A DNA stretch of 12,848 nt from Streptosporangiaceae bacterium (GTDB lineage Bacteria; Actinomycetota; Actinomycetes; Streptosporangiales; Streptosporangiaceae): the NCBI GenBank assembly GCA_025934635.1, contig JAICWX010000252.1, forward strand, positions 1-12,848, in the 5' to 3' direction. Below, in pieces: positions 7,177 through 12,848 of this stretch (the stretch's first letter is position 1; each line of letters starts with the position of its first letter). Both the position numbers and the translations under genes were made by a program. The notes beneath the pieces are model-generated. The model was not told the origin of the DNA. It made no database searches and was given only the letters and a program-made list of their open reading frames with translations.

Positions 7177-8739
7177 TTAGTGGTAGAAGTGGCGCACGCC
7201 GGTGAAGTACAGCGGGATGCCCGCGGCTTCGGCGGCGGTGATGGTCAGGTGATCCCGGATCGAGCCGCCCGGCTCGGCCACCGCGGCCACCCCGGCCTCG
7301 GCCAGGATCTCGAAGCCGTCGGCGAACGGGAAGTACGCGTCGCTGGCCGCGACCGAGCCGGCCGCCCGGTCACCGGCCCGCATCACCGCCAGCCGGGCCG
7401 AGTCCACCCGGTTGACCTGGCCCATGCCCACCCCGACCGAGGCTCCGCCCGCTGCCAGCAAGATGGCGTTGGATTTGACCGAACGACATGCCTTCCACGC
7501 GAACGCCAGATCGGCGAGTTGTTCTGGGCTGGCCGCCGGTCCCGCCTTGAGCTGCCAGTTGACGGGATCATCACCCGGCTCGTCGACCCGGTCCGCGGAC
7601 TGCATGAGCATCCCGCCGGTCACCGGGCGGAATTCCGCCGCCGGCCCCGGCCGGGGCGGGGCGCAGCGCAGCAGCCGGACGTTCTTGCTGGCGGACAGGA
7701 TGTCCAGCGCCTCGGCATCGAAGTCGGGGGCGATCACCACCTCGGTGAAGATCTCCGCGATCTGCCGGGCCAGCGCCGCCGTCACCGGGCCGTTGACCGC
7801 GATCACCCCGCCGAACGCCGACGTGGGGTCGCAGGCGTGCGCCCTGGTGTGCGCCTGCGCCAGGTCGGCGCCGACGGCGATGCCGCACGGGTTGGAGTGC
7901 TTGATGATGGCCGCGCACGGCTCGGCGAAGTCGTAGGCCGCCCGCCGGGCGGCGTCCGCGTCCACGTAGTTGTTGTAGGACATGGCCTTGCCGTGCAGCA
8001 GCTCGGCGGTCGCGATGCCGGCCGGCGCACCTGGCCGCGTGTACAGGGCGGCGCGCTGGTGCGGGTTCTCGCCGTAGCGGAGCACGTCGGCGCGCCGCCA
8101 CAGGGCGGCCGCCACCGCGGGCCAGCCGGCCTCACGAGTCGTCTCGTCCGGCGCGTAGGCCGACGCGAACCAGGACGCCACCGCGATGTCGTAGGCGGCG
8201 GTGTGCGCGAACGCCTCGGCCGCCAGCTGGCGGCGCTGGTCACCGGTGAAGCCGCCGGGCAGGGCGGCCAGCACGTCGGCGTACCGGGACGGGTCGGTGA
8301 TGACGGCCACCGAGCGGTGGTTCTTGGCGGCGGCGCGGACCATCGCGGGACCGCCGATGTCGATCTGCTCCACGCATTCCTCCGGCGTGGCACCGGAGGC
8401 GACGGTGGCCTCGAACGGGTACAGGTTGGACACCAGCAGCTGGAACGGCTCGATGTGCAGCTCGGCCAGCTGGGCCTCGTGCGCCGGGAGGGCCAGGTCG
8501 GCCAGCAGGCCCGCGTGCACCCGCGGGTGCAGCGTCTTGACCCGCCCGTCCAGGCACTCGGGGAACCCGGTCAGCTCCTCCACCTTGGTGACCGGCACCC
8601 CGGCGGCCGTGATCCGGGCGGCGGTGCTGCCGGTGGAGACGATCTCGACGCCGGCCGCGTGCAGCCCGGCGGCGAGGTCCTCGAGCCCGGTCTTGTCGTA
8701 GACGCTGACGAGCGCCCGCCTGATCGGGATCTGAGTCAA
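7177..8739 (-). CDS. purH: bifunctional AICAR formyltransferase / IMP cyclohydrolase
   Basis: PurH carries out the last two steps of de novo purine synthesis: formylation of AICAR with 10-formyl-THF, then ring closure to IMP. The 520-residue length is standard. The N-terminal cyclohydrolase (MGS-like) domain spans about 1-200, with [24 protein letters not shown] and the NLYPFE segment (105-110). The C-terminal transformylase domain includes [13 protein letters not shown] (221-233), the catalytic Lys280-His281 in KHSNPCG, and DPTSAFGG. The TTG at 8737-8739 is the most upstream usable start and overlaps the purN stop as TTGA, so translation is probably coupled to purN. A GTGAGGAT stretch in the purN 3' end supplies the Shine-Dalgarno. 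The C-terminal FTGVRHFYH is the normal family end, so the gene is intact. Confidence 0.97.
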   Translation of the reverse strand: MTQIPIRRALVSVYDKTGLEDLAAGLHAAGVEIVSTGSTAARITAAGVPVTKVEELTGFPECLDGRVKTLHPRVHAGLLADLALPAHEAQLAELHIEPFQLLVSNLYPFEATVASGATPEECVEQIDIGGPAMVRAAAKNHRSVAVITDPSRYADVLAALPGGFTGDQRRQLAAEAFAHTAAYDIAVASWFASAYAPDETTREAGWPAVAAALWRRADVLRYGENPHQRAALYTRPGAPAGIATAELLHGKAMSYNNYVDADAARRAAYDFAEPCAAIIKHSNPCGIAVGADLAQAHTRAHACDPTSAFGGVIAVNGPVTAALARQIAEIFTEVVIAPDFDAEALDILSASKNVRLLRCAPPRPGPAAEFRPVTGGMLMQSADRVDEPGDDPVNWQLKAGPAASPEQLADLAFAWKACRSVKSNAILLAAGGASVGVGMGQVNRVDSARLAVMRAGDRAAGSVAASDAYFPFADGFEILAEAGVAAVAEPGGSIRDHLTITAAEAAGIPLYFTGVRHFYH

Positions 8740-9344
8740 CGGCCGATCCTCACCTTCCTGCCGCGGACGGACCAGCCTTCGCGGGCCATCCTGCCTACCG
8801 TGCCGGCGAGCAGCGCCCGCTCGGCCACCTTGATGCGCTCGTGCAGCGCCGCCTCGTCGTCATCGTTCTCGACCGGCACGCTGGCCTGGGCTACGATCGG
8901 TCCCTCGTCGACGCCGTCGTCGACGATGAAGACGGTGCACCCGGCGATCTTGACGCCGTGCGCCAGCGCGTCCCGCACGCCGTGCGTCCCGGGAAACGAC
9001 GGTAGCAGCGCCGGGTGCGTATTCAGGCAGCGGCCGCCGAACGCGTCCAGGAACGCCTTGCCGACCAGCTTCATGAACCCGGCCAGGATGATCAGGTCCG
9101 GCTGGTACTCCGCGCACGCCCGGGCCAGGGCAGCGTCCCAGTCCTCGCGGGCCGGGTAGTCGGAGAGCCGGGTGACGAAGACGGGGACGCCCGCCCGTTC
9201 GGCTCGATTGAGGCCGTTGATGCCGGTCCGGTCCGCGCCGACGGCCACCACCCGCGCTCCGTAGGCCTCATCCCGGCCCGCGTCGATCAGGGCCTGAAGG
9301 TTCGTCCCCTCCCCGGAAACAAGCACGACAAGCCGAGACGTCAC
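8736..9344 (-). CDS. purN: phosphoribosylglycinamide formyltransferase
   Basis: PurN transfers a formyl group from 10-formyl-THF to glycinamide ribonucleotide, the third step of de novo purine synthesis. The 202-residue protein begins with the family strand [16 protein letters not shown] (5-20), contains AGFMKLVG, and carries the catalytic triad: Asn108 and His110 in [12 protein letters not shown], and Asp146 in VDEGPIV. The start is GTG at 9344, with AGG about 9 nt upstream as a weak Shine-Dalgarno. It is the first gene of purN-purH-folD and overlaps purH by 3 nt. Upstream, a plus-strand membrane-protein gene diverges from it across 71 bp, so purN should have its own promoter and not read through from perM. 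Confidence 0.96.
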   Translation of the reverse strand: MTSRLVVLVSGEGTNLQALIDAGRDEAYGARVVAVGADRTGINGLNRAERAGVPVFVTRLSDYPAREDWDAALARACAEYQPDLIILAGFMKLVGKAFLDAFGGRCLNTHPALLPSFPGTHGVRDALAHGVKIAGCTVFIVDDGVDEGPIVAQASVPVENDDDEAALHERIKVAERALLAGTVGRMAREGWSVRGRKVRIGR

Positions 9345-9415
9345 GGGCCCAACCCTATGGCACGGGACCGGACGGCCGGCCCAGCCGGTCAGCAGAGGGG
9401 GCAGAATAGACAGCG
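9345..9415. promoter_or_regulatory. short divergent promoter gap between purN and the membrane protein gene
   Basis: These 71 bp must carry start signals for purN (minus) and the small membrane protein (plus). On the plus strand AGAGGGGGCAGAATAGACAG precedes the ATG, with the purine-rich AGAGGGGG rather far (about 16 nt) for a Shine-Dalgarno. I see no clear minus-35/minus-10 pair and no PurR-like box or riboswitch; there is too little room for a purine riboswitch. Confidence 0.35.
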
Positions 9416-9901
9416 ATGGCCAGATACCAGCCGCCAGGGGGGCGCGGGTCGCAGCCGAGGGGAACGCTGCCGGGACGCCGGCCGCTGCCGCCCGCCGATC
9501 CCGCCGTGCGCCAGCGGGCGCTGGCGGCCTTGTTCCTGGGCGTGCTCAGCCTGATCGGCCTGATGCTCGGGCTCGGCAACCTGCGCCGCGGCGTCTTCGT
9601 CGCCGTCCTCACCCTGCTGTTCGCGGCGGTCGCGATCTGGCTCGGCGTCACCGCGAGCCGCAAGGCCCGGCGCAGCGGCACGGCCCGCCCGCGCGGGGCG
9701 GTCAGCGGGGTCGTGCTCGGCGTGTTCGGCCTGGCGATCAGCGCCTTGTGGCTGATGGTGCTGGCGGTGTTCTGGCCGCAGCTGAGCGCGTACTACAACT
9801 GCATGAGCGGCGCGAACACGGTGACGGCCCAGCAGGCCTGCCACGACCAGTTCACCGACTCGGTGGGCAGCGAGATGAGCATCCTGCAGACCGGCCGTTA
9901 G
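9416..9901 (+). CDS. small three-helix membrane protein, DUF4190-like
   Basis: The 161-residue protein has a basic, proline- and glycine-rich N-terminus (1-33) followed by three hydrophobic segments at about 35-54, 59-79 and 94-120. The layout (helix pair, charged SRKARR turn, then GAVSGVVLGVFGL) resembles the DUF4190 family found in many actinobacteria. The C-terminal tail has two cysteines, Cys129 and Cys142, in YYNCMSGANTVTAQQACHDQF; by topology this tail may be extracytoplasmic, where the cysteines could form a disulfide. There is no enzymatic motif, so I give no function. The ATG at 9416 is the only sensible start. Its stop (TAG) overlaps the perM-like stop (TAA on the other strand) by 4 nt. 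Its location between perM and purN breaks up an otherwise minus-strand block. Confidence 0.85.
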   Translation: MARYQPPGGRGSQPRGTLPGRRPLPPADPAVRQRALAALFLGVLSLIGLMLGLGNLRRGVFVAVLTLLFAAVAIWLGVTASRKARRSGTARPRGAVSGVVLGVFGLAISALWLMVLAVFWPQLSAYYNCMSGANTVTAQQACHDQFTDSVGSEMSILQTGR

Positions 9902-11394
9902 CGGTCGTCCGGGTACTCCTCGATGAGGCCGAAGGGTATTTCCTCGTCGTTGTCCACGTCGTCGCCGGGGTCGGCGGCCCAGGGGTTGAGGTAGATCCGG
10001 TGGCCGCTGGCGTCGTCGGCCTCGTCGCGCTGGCCCGGCGGCAGGAGCGGGCCCTGGTACCGGAGCGGGACCAGGTGCGGGTCCGGGTCTGCCTGCGGCT
10101 CGGCGACGGCCTCGGCGGATTCGCGGTAGCGCTGCTGCGCGCGGCGCAGGATGAGCCAGTTCGCGGCCGCGGCCGACAGCGCGGCGGTGATGCCGATCTC
10201 GAGGACCGCCACCAGGCCCACCTGGAGGCCGGACGGGCCGACCGAGGCCAGGCGGCCGCTGCCGAGCGGGCCGCCCGCGAAGGCCGCCGCCAGGCCGGCC
10301 AGGGCGCCGGTGGCCGTGCCGGCCGCGAAGCCCCACAGCGGGGCGGCCTCGATGACGGGAGTCGGCGCGATCCGCACCGTGACGATCCCGGCGAAGATCC
10401 CCGCCAGGTAGGGCAGGGCGAGCACCACCACCGGCACCCAGGCCGGGCCGCCCGGTCTGGTGTCGGACGGGATGGCCGCGAGCATCGGGAAGAGCGGGAC
10501 CGCGCCGAGCGCCGATCCGGTCGGCGCGATCACCGTGCCGGTGCCGAAGACGAAGCCGGGGCCCAGGGTGTAGGCGATCGCCCAGACAATGGCGTTCGGG
10601 ACGTAGGCCAGCTGGGCCAGCAGCAGCAGCGCCGCGCCGCCCACGCCGGGCGAGAGCGCGTCGCTGGCCACCCGGACCTCGGGCAGGTGCACCGCCAGCG
10701 AGGCGGCGGCCAGTACCGCGCCGGCCGCGGCCAGCACCGCGCCCGAGCCGAGCATGCCCAGGACGATCGAGCGCGGCCGGGCCGGCATCAGGCTGTCCAG
10801 CCGGGACCACGGCGCCAGGCCGCGCGCGCCGCCGAGGCCGCCCGCCACCAGGGCCAGCAGGAAGGAGGAGATGACGGCCTGCAGCAGCGAGGGCGACGCC
10901 ACATCCGTCCGGGTCGCCACCGCCAGCGCCCCCGCCAGCAGGGAATACGGCAGGGCGAGGGCGACGGCGGCGTAGCCGACGTGCCGCAGCCGGGAGACCG
11001 CGCCGGCCCGGACTACCCACCGCCCGGCCATGGCCAGCAGCGCGCCGGGCAGCAGCACCAGGCCGAGCGGGAGCAGGCCGATCTGCCCGGCGCCGCGGAC
11101 GGTGAAGCCGGTATGGTGGGCGACCAGCCAGAGCATGGCCGCGGTGCGCAGCACCCCGGTGAGGCCGGTGCCGATGCCCACGTGCGGGGCGGTGATCCAG
11201 CCGATCGCGGTGAGCGTGATGAGGACCGCCAGCCCGCTGGCGGCCGCCGCGCAGGCGGCGATGCCGCCGGTGATGACCAGCGGCCGCCCCGGTCGCGGGG
11301 GCGCCTTCCGGCCGTCGCGGCGGTTATCGGCCCTCGGCGATCCCGGCGGCCCGTCCGGTTCGGGGGCCAGCGACGGCTCGGCGGAAACACTCAC
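9898..11394 (-). CDS. perM: DUF6350 integral membrane protein, PerM-like (cell division)
   Basis: The 498-residue protein has a Pro/Arg/Asp-rich cytoplasmic N-terminus (1-39), about ten hydrophobic segments (roughly 40-67, 82-99, 105-127, 138-161, 170-188, 210-235, 252-280, 319-341, 351-373, 391-416) and an acidic cytoplasmic tail (418-498) ending in EEYPDDR. The segment YVPNAIVWAIAYTLGPGF (264-281), followed by the LFPMLAAIP stretch, is the DUF6350 signature as I remember it. Its place between sucCD and purN matches Rv0955/PerM of M. tuberculosis, which is reported to support division through FtsB during persistence; transfer of that role here is inference. I prefer GTG at 11394, with GAGG about 9 nt upstream. 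An in-frame ATG at 11496 exists, but the extra 34 codons have poor third-position GC and look non-coding. Confidence 0.85.
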   Translation of the reverse strand: MSVSAEPSLAPEPDGPPGSPRADNRRDGRKAPPRPGRPLVITGGIAACAAAASGLAVLITLTAIGWITAPHVGIGTGLTGVLRTAAMLWLVAHHTGFTVRGAGQIGLLPLGLVLLPGALLAMAGRWVVRAGAVSRLRHVGYAAVALALPYSLLAGALAVATRTDVASPSLLQAVISSFLLALVAGGLGGARGLAPWSRLDSLMPARPRSIVLGMLGSGAVLAAAGAVLAAASLAVHLPEVRVASDALSPGVGGAALLLLAQLAYVPNAIVWAIAYTLGPGFVFGTGTVIAPTGSALGAVPLFPMLAAIPSDTRPGGPAWVPVVVLALPYLAGIFAGIVTVRIAPTPVIEAAPLWGFAAGTATGALAGLAAAFAGGPLGSGRLASVGPSGLQVGLVAVLEIGITAALSAAAANWLILRRAQQRYRESAEAVAEPQADPDPHLVPLRYQGPLLPPGQRDEADDASGHRIYLNPWAADPGDDVDNDEEIPFGLIEEYPDDR

Positions 11395-11580
11395 GCCCCC
11401 GATCCTCGCAACGATCGGTTCCCGCCCGCCGGAGGCGCGCCGGGAGGGATCGGTACGGCGGACATGCCTCAGCGGATCATGAAACGGCCTCATCATCCGG
11501 CCGGCCCGGCCTAGGCGCCACCATTAACCTCGCCTGTCCCGTGCGCACCATCTCGGTCAGGGGCAGCTACCGGACCCGTC
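11395..11580. promoter_or_regulatory. intergenic region between sucD and the perM-like gene
   Basis: This 186-bp stretch separates two minus-strand genes and is long enough to hold a sucCD terminator and a perM promoter. I see GC-rich short palindromes (for example GGCCGGGCCGGCC within 11498-11513), a TTAAT on the minus strand near 11526 that might belong to a minus-10, and a 6-bp inverted repeat at 11399-11418 next to the perM start. There is no strong stem with a U-run after sucD and no convincing ORF. Confidence 0.4.
11399..11418 (-). promoter_or_regulatory. hairpin overlapping the perM ribosome binding site
   Basis: In the minus-strand transcript CCGATC pairs with GATCGG around an 8-nt loop (GTTGCGAG), and the GAGG of the presumed Shine-Dalgarno spans the end of the loop and the 3' arm, ending a few bases before the GTG at 11394. 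Folding could partly expose or hide the ribosome binding site. It could also be a chance palindrome in GC-rich DNA. Confidence 0.25.
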
Positions 11581-12459
11581 TCAGAACAATCCCCGGACCA
11601 GCTCGGCGGTCTCGCTCGGGGTCTTGCCCACGCGGACGCCGGCCTTCTCCAGGGCATCCTTCTTGGCCTGGGCGGTGCCCGAGGAGCCCGAGATGATCGC
11701 GCCGGCGTGGCCCATCGTCTTGCCCTCGGGCGCGGTGAACCCGGCCACGTAGCCGACGACCGGCTTGGTCACGTGCTGCTCGATGTAGGCGCCGGCCCGC
11801 TCCTCGGCGTCGCCGCCGATCTCGCCGATCATGACGATCGCGTCGGTCTCCGGGTCCTCCTGGAACGCCTGCAGGCAGTCGATGTGGGTGGTCCCGATGA
11901 CCGGGTCGCCGCCGATGCCGACCGCGGTGGAAAAGCCGATGTCCCGCAGCTCGTACATCATCTGGTAGGTCAGGGTGCCCGACTTGGAGACCAGCCCGAT
12001 CCGTCCCTCGCTGGTGATGTCGGCGGGGATGATGCCGGCGTTGGACTTGCCGGGCGAGGCCACGCCCGGGCAGTTCGGCCCGATGATCCGGGTGCGGTTG
12101 CCCGCCGCGCTCGCGCGCGCCCAGAACTCGGCGGTGTCGTGCACCGGGATGCCCTCGGTGATCACGATGCACAGCGGGATCTGCGCCTCGATGGCCTCGA
12201 TCACCGCGTCCTTGGTGCCCGACGCGGGCACGAACACCACCGACACGTCGGCCCCGGTGGCCGCCATGGTGTCGGCCACCGTGCCGAAGACGGGAACGCC
12301 GGCGCCGTTCAGGTCGACGGTCTGACCCGCCTTGCGCGGGTTGGTGCCGCCGACGATCCTGGTGCCGGCGGCGATCATGCGAGCGCCGTGCTTACGGCCC
12401 TCCGAGCCGGTGATGCCCTGGATCATGACCCGGCTCTGGCCGGTCAGGAAGATCGCCAT
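11581..12459 (-). CDS. sucD: succinyl-CoA synthetase (ADP-forming) alpha subunit
   Basis: SucD pairs with SucC to convert succinyl-CoA, ADP or GDP and phosphate to succinate, CoA and ATP/GTP in the TCA cycle. The 292-residue protein has the N-terminal CoA-binding fold (GITGSEG at 15-21, TNPRKAG), [13 protein letters not shown] (126-138), [11 protein letters not shown] (180-190) and the phosphorylated histidine His251 in [16 protein letters not shown]. The ATG at 12459 is chosen because AAGGGAG lies just upstream and the protein then begins [18 protein letters not shown]. It starts 1 nt after the sucC stop, so the two subunits are translationally linked. Nucleotide preference is set by SucC and cannot be read here. 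The gene is complete and typical. Confidence 0.97.
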   Translation of the reverse strand: MAIFLTGQSRVMIQGITGSEGRKHGARMIAAGTRIVGGTNPRKAGQTVDLNGAGVPVFGTVADTMAATGADVSVVFVPASGTKDAVIEAIEAQIPLCIVITEGIPVHDTAEFWARASAAGNRTRIIGPNCPGVASPGKSNAGIIPADITSEGRIGLVSKSGTLTYQMMYELRDIGFSTAVGIGGDPVIGTTHIDCLQAFQEDPETDAIVMIGEIGGDAEERAGAYIEQHVTKPVVGYVAGFTAPEGKTMGHAGAIISGSSGTAQAKKDALEKAGVRVGKTPSETAELVRGLF

Positions 12460-12460
12460 C

Positions 12461-12848
12461 TCATGCTCCCTTCGCGGCGCTGTGCTGACCGGTGCTGGCC
12501 AGTTCGGCGGCCCGGCGGGCCGCGCCGTCCATCGTGGCCACCTGCTCGACCACGCCGATGTTGGCATCGGACAAGATACGGCGGCCCTCCGCGGCGTTGT
12601 TCCCGTCCAGGCGGACCACGATCGGGTGGTCGACCTTGTCCCCGCGCCCCTCCAGCATGCCGATGGCCGAGACGATCCCGTTGGCCACCGCGTCGCAGGA
12701 GGTGATCCCGCCGAAGACGTTCACGAACACGCTGCGCACGCTCGGGTCGGACAGCACGATCTCCAGCCCGTTCGCCATCACCTCGGCGGACGCGCCGCCG
12801 CCGATGTCGAGGAAGTTGGCCGGGCGGATCCCGCCGAACGGCTGGCCC
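12461..12848 (-). CDS. sucC: succinyl-CoA synthetase beta subunit, C-terminal part (5' end outside window)
   Basis: Only the last 128 residues of a protein normally near 390 are present; the gene enters from the right edge on the minus strand. The visible part is the C-terminal flavodoxin-like (ligase CoA) domain of the beta subunit. It includes [12 protein letters not shown] close to the edge, the conserved loop [17 protein letters not shown], and [16 protein letters not shown], which matches the family pattern of this domain. The ATP-grasp domain and start codon are outside the window. It ends in TGA at 12461-12463, one base before the sucD ATG, and its last codons (AAG GGA GCA) contain the sucD Shine-Dalgarno. 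Confidence 0.96.
   Translation of the reverse strand, partial: GQPFGGIRPANFLDIGGGASAEVMANGLEIVLSDPSVRSVFVNVFGGITSCDAVANGIVSAIGMLEGRGDKVDHPIVVRLDGNNAAEGRRILSDANIGVVEQVATMDGAARRAAELASTGQHSAAKGA

Noticed and set aside
7156..9159. A 667-codon plus-strand open frame antisense to purH and purN
   Set aside because: It mirrors purH codon structure on the opposite strand, has low-complexity composition and no family features; purH and purN on the minus strand explain the region fully.
11475..11484. Ten-base match (GATCATGAAA) to the reverse complement of the outer edge of the 6253-6307 palindrome, in the sucD-perM gap
   Set aside because: Only ten bases match, there is no partner arm nearby, and such a short match can be chance; not enough to call a decayed repeat copy.
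9389..11514. Long open frames (543 codons minus, 588 codons plus) over the perM-like gene
   Set aside because: These are shifted or antisense frames of the membrane protein gene, dominated by Gly/Arg/Pro, with no hydrophobic pattern or motif.
11504..11580. Intrinsic terminator after sucD
   Set aside because: Only 4-bp arms can be found just after the stop, with no following U-run; too weak to annotate.
1..12848. Defence, toxin-antitoxin, phage or biosynthetic cluster system
   Set aside because: All thirteen genes are accounted for by core metabolism, tRNA thiolation, a methyltransferase, a nucleotide-sugar dehydrogenase and two membrane proteins; no signature of such systems is visible.

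Overview
The window is very GC-rich, compact, protein-coding DNA from a high-GC actinomycete. The evidence is strongly GC-biased third codon positions, frequent GTG/TTG starts, and gene blocks whose order matches known actinobacterial neighbourhoods. The family may be Streptosporangiales-like, but that is only a guess. Thirteen protein genes are supported. Ten lie on the minus strand in housekeeping runs, and three single genes lie on the plus strand between them. I see no tRNA or rRNA gene, CRISPR array, transposase, phage gene or toxin/defence module.

Left block (1-4697, minus strand, read right to left): etfB and etfA (electron transfer flavoprotein), a class I cysteine desulfurase (iscS-like), then mnmA (tRNA U34 2-thiolase, cut by the window's left edge). 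The desulfurase plausibly supplies sulfur to MnmA. A plus-strand SAM methyltransferase sits between iscS and mnmA, divergent from mnmA and convergent with iscS. From memory, Mycobacterium tuberculosis has fixA/fixB, iscS and trmU in the same relative order (Rv3029c-Rv3024c).

Centre (4698-6319): a 232-bp divergent promoter region with two operator-like dyads, then a stand-alone plus-strand UDP-glucose/GDP-mannose dehydrogenase with a TTG start. The UGDH stop codon lies inside one arm of a perfect 16-bp inverted repeat (6253-6307), located between the convergent UGDH and folD genes.

Right block (6320-12848, minus strand, read right to left): sucC (5' end missing) and sucD, a perM-like DUF6350 membrane protein, then purN-purH-folD. 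The succinyl-CoA synthetase pair is TCA-cycle; purN, purH and folD form a tight one-carbon/purine operon, where FolD makes the 10-formyl-THF used by PurN and PurH. M. tuberculosis has sucC-sucD...perM-purN-purH (Rv0951-Rv0957), so synteny supports these calls. A plus-strand three-helix membrane protein lies between purN and perM, and its stop codon overlaps the perM stop on the other strand.

The most notable non-coding signal is the palindrome at 6253-6307, which sits where two blocks that are far apart in M. tuberculosis meet. I did not find a clearly new multi-gene system.
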